DNA of 64,000 bases from DASZIT01 sp036268775 (GTDB lineage: Bacteria > Actinomycetota > Acidimicrobiia > Acidimicrobiales > RAAP-2): positions 360,637 through 424,636 of the forward strand of contig DATATM010000012.1 of the NCBI GenBank assembly GCA_036268775.1, given 5' to 3'. The notes under the pieces were generated by a model. That model saw nothing but the letters and a program-made list of their open reading frames with translations, was not told the DNA's origin and did no database searches. Of the stretch, positions 52,910 through 61,988 are shown in pieces; position 1 is the first letter of the stretch, and each line of letters starts with the position of its first letter. A program made the position numbers and the translations under genes.

Positions 52910-53722
52910 TCAGCGCCCCCGCCACTGGGGACTACGCCCATCGGCAATCGCCTTGCGCGCCTCGGCGAAGTCCTCGGACCGGAGGCAGCGGAGCTGCTCC
53001 TCGAGAGCGAACGTGAGGCCGTCCTCGGGACTGCGATACGACGCCATGTCGATTGCCTGCCGGGCCCCGCGGACCGCGATCGGTGGCTGAGCGGCCAGGC
53101 GCCCGGCCAGCTCGGCCGTGGCGGCGTCGAGCTCGGCGTCAGCGACTACGCGGTTGGCCAACCCGATCCGCAGCGCCTCGGCGGCATCGATGGCGTCGCC
53201 GAGGAGGATCAGCTCCCGTGCCCGGCTCTCGCCGACGATCCGCGGCAGCCGGACGGTGGCGCCCATGTCGGGCAGGATCCCGAAGCGCATCTCCACCAGG
53301 CAGACCTTTGTCCCCTGGGCGAGGACGCGGAAATCGCACGCCAGAGCCAGCTGGAGGCCAGCGCCGTAGGCGTGGCCGCGGACCCCCGCGACGCTCGGGC
53401 AGCCGAGCTTGGGAATCCAGCTGAACGCCTGTGCCGCCGTCCGGCCCACGGCGCGCAACTCCGCGTCGCCGGCGCGCTCGGCCGCGTCGGACAGCAACCC
53501 GGCCATGCCCTCGACCAGATCGAGGCCGGCCGAGAACGTCGGCCCCTCCCCCATCACAACGAGGCATCGCAGCGTCTCGTCGGCCAACAGCTCGGTCCCG
53601 AGCTGGGCCAGCTCCTCCCACATCAGCGGGTTCTGAGCGTTGCGCTTGGCCGGACGGGCCAGGGTCAGGGTGCCGACGTCCCCGTTGCGCTGATAACGGA
53701 TCGTCGTGTAGCTGTTGCTCAT
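52910..53722 (-). CDS. Enoyl-CoA hydratase/isomerase
   Basis: A 270-residue crotonase-fold protein. GEGPTFSAGLDLVEGMAG supplies one oxyanion strand, and VAGVRGHAYGAGLQLALACD the other; DMGATVRLPRIVGESRARELILLG follows in two parts. The second hydratase glutamate appears as an Asp/Ala region (GILPDMGAT), so hydration activity is not certain. Overlaps the sigma-factor gene stop by ATGA, hence coupled to it. Confidence 0.9.
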   Translation of the reverse strand: MSNSYTTIRYQRNGDVGTLTLARPAKRNAQNPLMWEELAQLGTELLADETLRCLVVMGEGPTFSAGLDLVEGMAGLLSDAAERAGDAELRAVGRTAAQAFSWIPKLGCPSVAGVRGHAYGAGLQLALACDFRVLAQGTKVCLVEMRFGILPDMGATVRLPRIVGESRARELILLGDAIDAAEALRIGLANRVVADAELDAATAELAGRLAAQPPIAVRGARQAIDMASYRSPEDGLTFALEEQLRCLRSEDFAEARKAIADGRSPQWRGR

Positions 53723-54642
53723 GACCGCGGCCCCATCCGGCGCCCGAGGTCAGACAGCGGGTAGCCGAGATGTCCGAGCTTGTCCGGGTTGATAATCGAC
53801 CGTACAGCGTGGATCAGCCCGTCGGCGATCTCGAACACGAATACGTTGATCAGCCGCCCATCGGCGTCGAAATTGAGCGTCCCGGGGGAGTCGTTGATCG
53901 ACGTGGGCTCGAGGCGGATGCCCGCCTCGTGCAATCGGGCGTGGAGTGAGCGCAGCAGCCGGCCGACACGAGCGGCCCCGTAGACAGGGCGCGGGAGGCC
54001 CTGTCCCTTGCCGCCACCGTCACCGGAGAAGATGACATCGGCCGCGAGGAATGAGACGAGCTCGTCCAGTTCTCCATCCTCGAACGCAGCGAGGAACCGG
54101 CCCGCGAGCTCTCGCTGCCGTTCGCGGTCGACCTTGAAGCGAGGCTTTCCCTGGTCGATCCGCTTGCGGGCCCGCGCGAGGATCTGGCGGCAGTTGGGCT
54201 CGGTCTTGTCGACGATCTGCGCGATCTCGTCATAGGGGTACTCGAAGACCTCGCGCAGGAGGAACACCGCCCGCTCCACTGGGGTGAGCGTCTCAAGCAC
54301 GACCAGGAACGAGACCGACAGGGAATCGGACAATTGGGCGGCCTCCGCGGCGTCGGGCTCGGTCGCCGTGAGCAACGGCTCGGGGAGCCAGGGCCCGAAG
54401 TAGCTCTCGCGCCGTGCTCGCGCCGAGCGCAGTTCGTCGATCGCAAGCCGGGCGGTGACGGTGGTCAAGAACCCCCGCGGGGACTCGACCTGGCTGCCGG
54501 CTCCGCGAGTTCGCTCCAGCCGTAGAAACGCCTCCTGCACGACGTCCTCGGCGTCGGCGACCGTCCCCAGCATCCGGTAGGCGATCGAGAACAGCAGCGG
54601 TCGCAGCTGCTCATATGACGATCTGTTGCCCTCTTGGCCCAT
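53719..54642 (-). CDS. ECF41-type RNA polymerase sigma factor (SigJ-like)
   Basis: A 307-residue sigma factor: region 2 (FSIAYRMLGTVADAEDVVQE), region 4 (LTPVERAVFLLREVFEYPYD), and a SnoaL-like C-terminal domain of about 130 residues. Two ECF41 hallmarks are present: the linker motif WLPEPL (85-90) and the C-terminal NPDKL (285-289). In this group the C-terminal domain acts as a built-in regulator instead of an anti-sigma factor. Partner genes are usually carboxymuconolactone decarboxylase-like or oxidoreductases; here it is an enoyl-CoA hydratase gene. Confidence 0.93.
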   Translation of the reverse strand: MGQEGNRSSYEQLRPLLFSIAYRMLGTVADAEDVVQEAFLRLERTRGAGSQVESPRGFLTTVTARLAIDELRSARARRESYFGPWLPEPLLTATEPDAAEAAQLSDSLSVSFLVVLETLTPVERAVFLLREVFEYPYDEIAQIVDKTEPNCRQILARARKRIDQGKPRFKVDRERQRELAGRFLAAFEDGELDELVSFLAADVIFSGDGGGKGQGLPRPVYGAARVGRLLRSLHARLHEAGIRLEPTSINDSPGTLNFDADGRLINVFVFEIADGLIHAVRSIINPDKLGHLGYPLSDLGRRMGPRS

Positions 54643-54706
54643 CTCACTGGATAAGACGAGACACCCGGGCTGGCTGTGACAGTACCGTTCACATCAGGCC
54701 CGGTCA

Positions 54707-54725
54707 TTAGGGTGCCCTAACCTGC
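54707..54725. promoter_or_regulatory. Iron-box-like site (DtxR/IdeR type)
   Basis: TTAGGGTGCCCTAACCTGC matches about 13-14 of 19 positions of the DtxR/IdeR consensus TTAGGTTAGSCTAACCTAA and contains the perfect inverted pair TTAGGG-TG-CCCTAA. It lies 43 bp upstream of the siderophore-interacting protein ATG, a position suited to repression by iron-loaded regulator. Confidence 0.6.
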
Positions 54726-54768
54726 TGGTATCGTCTCTCCCTCCCTCCGACGTTCTTAGGAGCCCCGT

Positions 54769-55536
54769 ATGCCCGAGCGCCGCGTCCTCTTCACCACGGT
54801 CATCGCGACCACCTGGCTCACGCCGGGCATGGTCCGGCTCGTCGTCGGCGGCCCCGATCTCGACGGCTTCGGTACCGGGCCCTACACCGACCACTACGTC
54901 AAATGCCGGTTCGGCGACAAGATGCGCTCCTACACCGTGCGCGACTGGGATCCCGAGCAGCGTCTGCTGACGCTTGATTTCGTCGTCCATGGCGACCGGG
55001 GTATCGCCGGGCCATGGGCCGCGGGAGCCAAGCCAGGTGACACCCTGGAGATCATGGGGCCCGGCGGCGGGTACACCCCGTCCCCGCAGGCCGACTGGCA
55101 TCTGATGGTCGGCGACGACGCCGTGCTCCCGGCGATCGCGGTCTCGCTGTCGCGGGTCCCGGCGGGAGTCCCCGTGTTCGCCGTCGTCGAGGTCGACGGG
55201 CATGGGCACCGGCAGCCGCTGGACTCTCCCGGCGACCTCGAGGTCGCGTGGGTTCACCGCACGGCAGGCGCCGGAGAGGATCCGGCGCTGCTACTCAACG
55301 CTGTCCGGGCCCTCTCACTGCCCGACGGAGAGGGTCACGCGTTCGTGCACGGCGAGGCCACCACCGTCCGGCTCATCCGCCGTCACCTGGTGCTCGACCG
55401 TGGCCTGGCTGCTGAATCGCTGTCGGCTACCGGTTACTGGAAGTTGCGTCGTACCGACGAGGAGTGGCGCGCGGAAAAGCGCGAGTGGATCGCCCAGGCG
55501 CAGGCCGACCTCGCCGGAGAGCCCGCCGCCTCGTAG
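54769..55536 (+). CDS. Siderophore-interacting protein (FAD-dependent ferric reductase)
   Basis: A 255-residue flavoprotein of the SIP/ViuB family. The FAD-binding barrel has MRSYTVRDWDPEQRLLTLDF and HGDRGIAGPWAAGAKPGDTL; the NAD(P)-binding part has LMVGDDAVLPAIAVSLSRVP; the C-terminus FVHGEATTVRLIRRHLV and GYWKLRRTDEEW is diagnostic. It reduces ferric siderophores to release iron in the cytosol. TAGGAG precedes the ATG, and the upstream iron-box-like site suggests iron repression. Confidence 0.93.
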   Translation: MPERRVLFTTVIATTWLTPGMVRLVVGGPDLDGFGTGPYTDHYVKCRFGDKMRSYTVRDWDPEQRLLTLDFVVHGDRGIAGPWAAGAKPGDTLEIMGPGGGYTPSPQADWHLMVGDDAVLPAIAVSLSRVPAGVPVFAVVEVDGHGHRQPLDSPGDLEVAWVHRTAGAGEDPALLLNAVRALSLPDGEGHAFVHGEATTVRLIRRHLVLDRGLAAESLSATGYWKLRRTDEEWRAEKREWIAQAQADLAGEPAAS

Positions 55537-55727
55537 GCGCGCCGAACATCGCTCTCCCGGCTGGTTGTGCCCGACGTGCATGACCGGCGGTATAGACTTG
55601 CCGTGGCCCTTCCGGGCCGTTGTATGCGTGACGCTCGCTGACATCCGCCCTGAGTGACAGGCCGGCCCTCGTGGCCGCCGTCGCGGATGTTCCGAACGTC
55701 CTCTGAGTTTCCGGAAGGGAGATCCGT

Positions 55728-57120
55728 ATGCCGTCGATGGTGCTCGATGCCCAGCAGGTAACGCTGGGCTACGCCGAACGCACCGTCCTTGATGCCGGTG
55801 GAACACTGGACCCGGGTGCTGGAGGGCGGAGACCTTGAGGCCGTGACGCCGCACGCGGCTGCGCTCGAGCGCTGGCTGGCGTTGGGCGGCGCCGACGTGG
55901 AGGCGCGTCTGACAGCCGCACTCGGAGATGTCGGCCTCGAGGCCGAGTGCGTCGATCGCCCGCTGGGCACATTGTCAGGAGGGCAGGCCGCACGTGCCGG
56001 GCTCGCGGCGATCGCGATCGCGCGGTTCGACGTCCTGCTGCTCGACGACCCACCAACCATCTCGACGCCGATGGCCTGCGGCGGCTGACGACGCTGCTCG
56101 CCGCCCGCCGAGGTGGAGTCGTGATGGCCTCCCATGACCGCGCACTGCTGGCCGACACGATCTCCGAGACCGTCGAGCTTGACCGGCGGACGGGGCGGGC
56201 GAGGCACTACCGCGGTGGCTGGACGGCTTACATGCGCGAGCGCGAGGCGGCCCGCGACCGGGCGCGCGCCGAGCACGAGCACGCTCGGCAACGCCAGGAG
56301 CAGTTGATCGCGGCCGAGCGGGAAACCCGCCGGGGGGCTGCGGCGAGCCTCAACCGAGCGCGCGCTCGCGTGCACGACAACGACAAGAACTCACGCGAAT
56401 GGGTGACGATGCGCGCCGAGGAGATGACCGGGCGCGCGCGCAAGATGGGTGTTAGAGGCCGGCGCATCGAGGTGCCGGACGCTCCATGGGACCCCCCGCT
56501 CTGCGGCTGCAGCTCACGGCGGCCGAACGGCGCGGGACATGGGTGGTCGCGCTCGAAGGGGTCGTCGTGCGACGCCGGGACTGGTCACTCGGACCGCTCG
56601 ACTTCGCCGTCGCCTACGGCGAACGCATAGTCGTCAGCGGCCCGAACGGGAGCGGCAAGTCCACGCTGCTCAGTGCCCTCGGCGGCCACCTCCCGCTGAC
56701 GGAGGGCCGGCGTCGCATGGCTCCCGGAGCTACGGTAGTCCAGCTCGGGCAGACGCGTGAGGCCTTGACCGGCGACGGCACGCTCGTCCACCGGGTCCGT
56801 GAGCTGACCGACCTTGAGGAGGCCTCGGCCCGCACCGCCCTCGCATCGTTCGGGTTGCACGCCGAGTTGGCCCAGCAGAACGCCGCGACGCTCTCCCCGG
56901 GGGAGCTCACGCGCGCCGAGCTGACCGTCCTTGCGCACCAGCGCGCCACCTGCCTGCTCCTCGATGAGCCGACCAATCATCTGGACATCGAGTCCTTGGA
57001 GGTGCTCGAAGCGGCGTTGGCAGGCTGGCCGGGGGCGCTGGTCGTGTCGCGACCCACGGCCGGCAGCTACGCGACGGGCTGCGACTCGACCGCGAGGTTG
57101 CGCTACCTGCGCGGGACGGT
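55728..57120 (+). pseudogene. Decayed ABC-F family ATPase
   Basis: Remains of a duplicated-ATPase ABC-F protein, a family of ribosome-associated antibiotic-protection or translation factors. ATG 55728 with GGAAGGGAG starts MPSMVLDAQQVTLGYAERTV, but the first Walker A is deleted. Frame changes follow: near 55790; near 56050, where GAGCCC has become GACCC inside LLLDEPTNHLD; near 56500, where a G is missing after DAPWDPP; and near 57050 after LVVS. The second domain keeps SGPNGSGKSTLLSALGG, TLSPGELTRAEL and LLLDEPTNHLD. Multiple independent lesions make loss of function clear. Confidence 0.88.
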
Positions 57121-60100
57121 GACCGTCACCGTCCGCCGGGCCCGGCCGGAGCCGAGGGACAGATGCAGGGCGAGGGTGGCCCTGCCGGTTGACACCTTTA
57201 CCCTCAGACGCCGAGCCCGTCGGCTGGCTTCGAACCGCTGGGCTTTGCGGCCCGCGATGCGCACAACGAGGGGGGCTGCCGCCGCGCTGGCTACGGTGAG
57301 GCGCAGCGTGCGGGCCGTGCGAGCGAGCCTTCTCGGCGCCCGCAGCGTGAGAAACAACGGCCGCGTGGCGCGCAGTCCAACGACGACCGACGCCCGTCCG
57401 ATGCGGCCGTAGGAATCCGTGGCGACCAGGGTGATCCGCTGCTGCCCGGAGGGAAGGTTGGTGGCGGTGATCCGCTTGCCGGTCCCCAGCACGCGCCGTC
57501 CGAGCACCCAGCGCAGATGCCTGCCGGCGAGCTGGCGCGCGCGGTCATCGAACGCCTGGCCGCTGAGCACCAGCGGCGCGCCGTTCGGCTGGTGCAGGTG
57601 CGGCCATGGGGTGAGGATCTGGACCGTGGGGGCCGCTCCGGGCGAGGCGAAGCGCCGTGAGACCGCGACCGACGTGCGGAAGCCATCATGAATTTGGACC
57701 CGTATGCGAGCACGCGCCGAGCGGTACAGATACCTGGCCGGGAGCCTGGCGCGGTGTTGGTTTGGACCCATCCACACCAGTCCCCAGCTTCGGCCGCCGT
57801 CGCCGGAGTAGTCGACCTCGGCGGTCAGCGGGTCGCGGTCGACGTCGCTCGCCCGCCAGCGCGCGAGGGCGTAGCCGGCGCTAAAGGACGGCGTCGAATG
57901 GATCGAGACCCGCGGGGCGTGCTTGCTTCGTGTGCGAGCGGCGAGGACCTTGCCCGCGCCGCTGATCGAGATATTGGCGACCTGGGCGGCGGGGACGACC
58001 GCGTTGAGCATGAGCAGCGGCACCGGCGGCGTGGCGTCCATGTGGCCGAACGAGGCGATCATCGGCACGCTCACCTGGTGCCCCCCACCGGTCGCCGTCA
58101 GCTCGAACGGCGAGCTCGTGGCGGATTTCGGTGCCGCGTCCACCGGGTTCACATCGAGGATCGTCACGTGACCAGCGGAGTCAACCGATGCACTGACCTG
58201 CAGCGACGGCACCTTGCCGGCGGCCATCCGCGCCCGTGCCGGCGGCCGGGGCCGCAGCGTGGTGGCGACGCGGGCATCCGCGGCACGAACGGAGTTGGGG
58301 CTCAGGTAGCCGAACGCGTTGAGGATCGCGTTCCAGTTGTGGACTGACACCCAGGCGTTCTGCGAGGTGCCGAGCGGGCTGCCCGCGGCGATGTAGGCGC
58401 AGTAGGACATCAGGTCGTACCACTGTCCGAGGTTGGCGGCCGGAGTCGGGATGATCTGGAACGCCGGGTTGGAGCCGGCGGTGGGCGCCAGGCCGACGCT
58501 CTGCAGGTAGCCGACCTCGTCGGTGGGCCAGTCCTCCGCCGCCTGGGTGCCACTGCCGCCGAGACCGACGGCGGCACCGCAGCCGGGCGATGCGTGCGGA
58601 AGGCCCAGGAGGTGAAACAGCTCGTGCGTGACGCTCGTCAGCGGCTGTGGCTGATTGACGAAGGCGAAGCTGTGCGAGTCGAGGCCGAGGTCCTGCCAGC
58701 ATACGTTGCCGACGGCCTGAGCGGAGCGGATCCCGCTGTGCTGAATCCCGATGTCGGCGCCGTGGTCAGGCTCGCCGTGGTTGCAGAGATAGGTGACCAT
58801 CCGGTTGAGCAGCTCCATCGTCACCGAGCCGTCGCTGTTGCTCTTTCCGATCTGATCGCCGATGTCGATCGTCGCCCGGTAAGGCTCGACCGTCAGGGGG
58901 ATCGGCGTGACGACCTGGGCCCAGGCAAACGTCGACTGTGGGTCCGGGAGGGTCGCGTCATAGGGATCGGTCTGGATCATCGCGACCGGGCGGATGTCGA
59001 ACCCGAACGTGTAATAGAACGGGATGTGGCTGAGCGCGAACCGGCTGTCGATAAGGCAGTCGCTGGTCGTGCACGGCGCCCACGGCGTCACACCGGGGAG
59101 CGCGGCGGCGCGGACGCTGACCACGGGAAGGCCGCTGGACTGCGTCGGCAGCAGGTCGGCCTCGAGCTGGACGTCGCCGTGCTCCCATGAGTTCGGCAGC
59201 GTGAACGTGTACACGCCCGTGTTGTTGTTCTGCAGGTAGGTGTTTCCGAGCGCGCCGAGGCCGGTGGTCAAGACCGTCGGGCTGGCGATCGGGAGGATCG
59301 GGCTGCCGGCCAGCGGCACCGCGTGGCCCGAGCTGTCGTACCTGAATCCCTTCAGGACCGCGGGGACCGTGATCCCCCCGGCCGGACCGTACTTGAGGTC
59401 GGCGTAGACGCGCACAACCGTCCTCTTGTAGGCCGCCAGCTTGGCCAGCGCCTGCTGGGTCCCCGGAACGGCCGACTGCCCGATCGAGGCATACGACACC
59501 GCCGCGCCCGGGTTACCGGGGTCGCGCGCGGGCAGGACCGGCAACTGCGTCCCCTGCGTGATCTGCATCGACAGAACCTCGGGGTCGTAGTGGTGCGGGC
59601 ACGAGCCCACCACCTTGAAGGTCGCGGTTCGCTCGGGCATCGGCGGGGCCGTGGCGTGGACAGTGACGATGAGTGGAAGCACCGTGCCGCTGCTCTCGGT
59701 CGCGGTCAGCGTGAGCGTGGAGGTTTGCGCGCCCGAGCCATTGGGGAACGTCGCCTGCGTAGGCGAGAAGCTCGCCTGCACGGACGACGGCAGCCCGGAA
59801 GCCGAGAGCGATACCGGCCCCGGGAAGGCCAGGTTGCGCGTCACCTCGATCGGGACCCCGACCGAGCACGACCCGATGCTCACGATGTTCGGCCCCTGGA
59901 CGCTGACGTCGAACGCCCGTTGCACCCCAATTGTCACTTGGAAGGACCGGGGCGCGGGGCCGACCGCAGCGCTCCCCGGCGTGCCCGTGACGGTGATCGT
60001 GGGATTGGCGCCCGTGATCGCGGGAGCGTCGCCGTCGACGCTGAGGGTGAGCACGGAACTGCCGTCCCCGGCTGGGTTGGGCGCCACCTGGGCGTGCACA

Positions 60101-60861
60101 CCGGTGGGCAGCGGACCGCTCACCGCCAGTTCGACCGGTCCGCTCGAGCCGCCCAGACGGCCGATCGAGATCGCATCCGTGACCGACGAGCCGGTGACAA
60201 CGTTCACGTTGGTCGTGGCCGGGGTGAGCGTGAAGTCCGGCGTCGCCGGGGTCGTCGGGGTATCAAACGTGAGGTCGTCGATCGCGATCGGCTTGTCGGT
60301 GTCGCTCGCCTCGCTCCCGGTGATCCGGAAGCCGACGATCTGCGGCGTGGGGGTGGAGATCGACAGCTTCGTGTGAACCCCCGCGCCCTGCGACACCGTC
60401 GTCGGCGGCGAGGCCACGATCTGGGTTCCCGCGGCGTCGTAGGCGAGCAGCGTCACGACCGCACAGCCGCTGTCGGTCGCGGGATTCGAGCACGGCGACG
60501 GCGTGCCCAGGTAGCCGACGTCGACCGACACCTGGGATCGGGCCACGGCGAACGTCCCAGTCGTGTTCGGGGTGAAGAACTCACAGGCGAAGCAGGTGGC
60601 GACGTCGGCCACGTTCGCCCCCGACTGGGCCTGTCCGCTCGGCGGCGTCCGCACCACCGGGCTCAATCCAGCTCCGCCGCCCGGCAGCGGCCCGAACGTG
60701 ACGCCCTGACCGGTGCCGCCGAGGTCGGCGTACTGGTTGGTGATCGTCGTGCCCGCCGCGTACTGCTCGAAATCGACGGTGGTGTCGGCCAGCGCGACGC
60801 CCGGCAGCGCAAGCGCAACTGCCAGCACCGCCCATATGAGCTTGCGCCTCCACCGGTCCAC
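57103..60861 (-). CDS. Large secreted metzincin-type metalloprotease with Ig-like domains
   Basis: A 1252-residue exported protein with signal peptide (KLIWAVLAVALALPGVALA). The N-terminal part (about 27-200) resembles a carbohydrate- or lectin-type beta domain (DFEQYAAGTTI, PIAIDDLTFD), followed by beta-sandwich modules (200-440). The central region (440-890) holds HELFHLLGLPH, an HExxHxxGxxH zinc site with H746, E747, H750 and H756, and a Met-turn YDLMSY with M818: the two metzincin signatures. The C-terminal 350 residues are Ig-like with Arg-rich strands ending TVTVTVPRR. It would degrade extracellular protein. The C-terminus overlaps the ABC-F remnant. Confidence 0.85.
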   Translation of the reverse strand: MDRWRRKLIWAVLAVALALPGVALADTTVDFEQYAAGTTITNQYADLGGTGQGVTFGPLPGGGAGLSPVVRTPPSGQAQSGANVADVATCFACEFFTPNTTGTFAVARSQVSVDVGYLGTPSPCSNPATDSGCAVVTLLAYDAAGTQIVASPPTTVSQGAGVHTKLSISTPTPQIVGFRITGSEASDTDKPIAIDDLTFDTPTTPATPDFTLTPATTNVNVVTGSSVTDAISIGRLGGSSGPVELAVSGPLPTGVHAQVAPNPAGDGSSVLTLSVDGDAPAITGANPTITVTGTPGSAAVGPAPRSFQVTIGVQRAFDVSVQGPNIVSIGSCSVGVPIEVTRNLAFPGPVSLSASGLPSSVQASFSPTQATFPNGSGAQTSTLTLTATESSGTVLPLIVTVHATAPPMPERTATFKVVGSCPHHYDPEVLSMQITQGTQLPVLPARDPGNPGAAVSYASIGQSAVPGTQQALAKLAAYKRTVVRVYADLKYGPAGGITVPAVLKGFRYDSSGHAVPLAGSPILPIASPTVLTTGLGALGNTYLQNNNTGVYTFTLPNSWEHGDVQLEADLLPTQSSGLPVVSVRAAALPGVTPWAPCTTSDCLIDSRFALSHIPFYYTFGFDIRPVAMIQTDPYDATLPDPQSTFAWAQVVTPIPLTVEPYRATIDIGDQIGKSNSDGSVTMELLNRMVTYLCNHGEPDHGADIGIQHSGIRSAQAVGNVCWQDLGLDSHSFAFVNQPQPLTSVTHELFHLLGLPHASPGCGAAVGLGGSGTQAAEDWPTDEVGYLQSVGLAPTAGSNPAFQIIPTPAANLGQWYDLMSYCAYIAAGSPLGTSQNAWVSVHNWNAILNAFGYLSPNSVRAADARVATTLRPRPPARARMAAGKVPSLQVSASVDSAGHVTILDVNPVDAAPKSATSSPFELTATGGGHQVSVPMIASFGHMDATPPVPLLMLNAVVPAAQVANISISGAGKVLAARTRSKHAPRVSIHSTPSFSAGYALARWRASDVDRDPLTAEVDYSGDGGRSWGLVWMGPNQHRARLPARYLYRSARARIRVQIHDGFRTSVAVSRRFASPGAAPTVQILTPWPHLHQPNGAPLVLSGQAFDDRARQLAGRHLRWVLGRRVLGTGKRITATNLPSGQQRITLVATDSYGRIGRASVVVGLRATRPLFLTLRAPRRLARTARTLRLTVASAAAAPLVVRIAGRKAQRFEASRRARRLRVKVSTGRATLALHLSLGSGRARRTVTVTVPRR

Positions 60862-61003
60862 GGCGGCGCCAACCTAACACCGGGCGCGCAGGGTTGCAAC
60901 ATGGCCCCGACAACGATGTGATCGCCTCGACGAACCCGGCGATGAGTTTTCGCCCCGTGGCGGGTCTTAGCGCCTGGCCCGCACAACTTCAGGAGGACGC
61001 ACG

Positions 61004-61392
61004 ATGAGCACCACATCACCCGGATCCGCCAGATCAGCCTGGTGTGTATTACAACGCCCGACCAGGACCGCGCGATCGAGTTCTACGAGTCGCTGGGCTT
61101 CGAGAAGCGCACCGACACCCCGTTTGGGGGCGGCTACCGCTGGGTCGAGGTCTACCCGCCCGAGGGGACGACCGGGATCGCGCTCGCGCCGCCGCCCTCA
61201 GAGCAGGCGATCGAGCCCATGCAAACCGGCATCACGCTGACGAGCGACGACATCGACGCCACGCATGCCGAGCTGAAGTCACGTGGCGTGGACGTCGACG
61301 CCGAGGTGTCGCGGATGGGCGACCCGGTTCCGCCGATGTTCTGGTTCCGGGATCCCACGGGCCACACGCTGATGGTGGTCGAGCAGCCATAG
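61004..61392 (+). pseudogene. VOC/glyoxalase-family gene with N-terminal 1-nt frameshift
   Basis: AGGAGG lies just before ATG 61004, giving MSTTSPGS, which is out of frame with the domain. One added C in ACCACATC (making ACCCACATC) gives MSTHITRIRQISLVCITTP, then DQDRAIEFYESLGFEK and the rest to FWFRDPTGHTLMVVEQP. The remaining frame could start at GTG 61042 but would lack the first strand and a ribosome site. Probably a dioxygenase/glyoxalase-like protein of about 129 residues when intact. Confidence 0.72.
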
Positions 61393-61426
61393 ACACCGCG
61401 CGCGGGACGCTCGCGGCAGTTCCGCT

Positions 61427-61903
61427 CTAGCAGTCGATCTCCGCCATCGCGCCGGCACAGTCGGGGCGCTGGCGGTTGCCGGCGATCTGGAGCAACTGGT
61501 AGAGCGTCTCGCGCTGGTCGCCGTCGAGGCTCACGAGGATCTCGTCCTCCACGGCGGCGAGCGCGAACTCCGCCTGGGCCAGGCGCTCAGCTCCGGGCTG
61601 CGTGAGATGGACGGTGTGCCGTCGCCGGTCCTCCGCCGAGCGACGGCGCTCGATCAGGCCCCAGCTCTCGAGCTCGTTGAGAAGCCCGACGAGGTTCGTG
61701 CGATCGATCTGCAACAGCGTCGACAGCGACTGCTGAGTGCTCTCCGCGTGGTCGCGCAGCATCGTCAGCGCCACCAGGTGGCGCGGGCGCAGGCCCAGCG
61801 GGGTGAGGACGGTCTCGGCACGCATCCGCATCCGCCGCGCCAAGTGGTCGATCAGCGCGGCGCACCGATGGGCGGGCTGGGAGACGACCGGAAGCGAAGC
61901 CAC
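61427..61903 (-). CDS. MarR-family transcriptional regulator
   Basis: A 158-residue winged-helix repressor. QQSLSTLLQIDRTNLVGLLN is the recognition helix region and ERRRSAEDRRRHTVHLTQPG the wing. It is divergent from an AzoR gene and probably represses it, as with quinone- or azo-sensing MarR regulators; the palindrome at 61942-61958 lies between them. The start is GTG 61903. Confidence 0.9.
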   Translation of the reverse strand: MASLPVVSQPAHRCAALIDHLARRMRMRAETVLTPLGLRPRHLVALTMLRDHAESTQQSLSTLLQIDRTNLVGLLNELESWGLIERRRSAEDRRRHTVHLTQPGAERLAQAEFALAAVEDEILVSLDGDQRETLYQLLQIAGNRQRPDCAGAMAEIDC

Positions 61904-61941
61904 AGCTTCAGTCTAACCCGGGGATGGGTGTGGTACAAATG

Positions 61942-61958
61942 GTTTGTTGTGTACAAAC
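61942..61958. promoter_or_regulatory. Palindromic operator between marR and azoR
   Basis: GTTTGT-TGTGT-ACAAAC: 6-bp perfect arms with a 5-bp spacer, AT-rich relative to its surroundings, preceded by a further half-site TACAAATGG at 61934-61942. It lies 31 bp before the azoR ATG and 39 bp from the marR start, positioned to control both. Confidence 0.7.
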
Positions 61959-61988
61959 GAGTTATCCGCCATCACGTTTAGGAGCACC

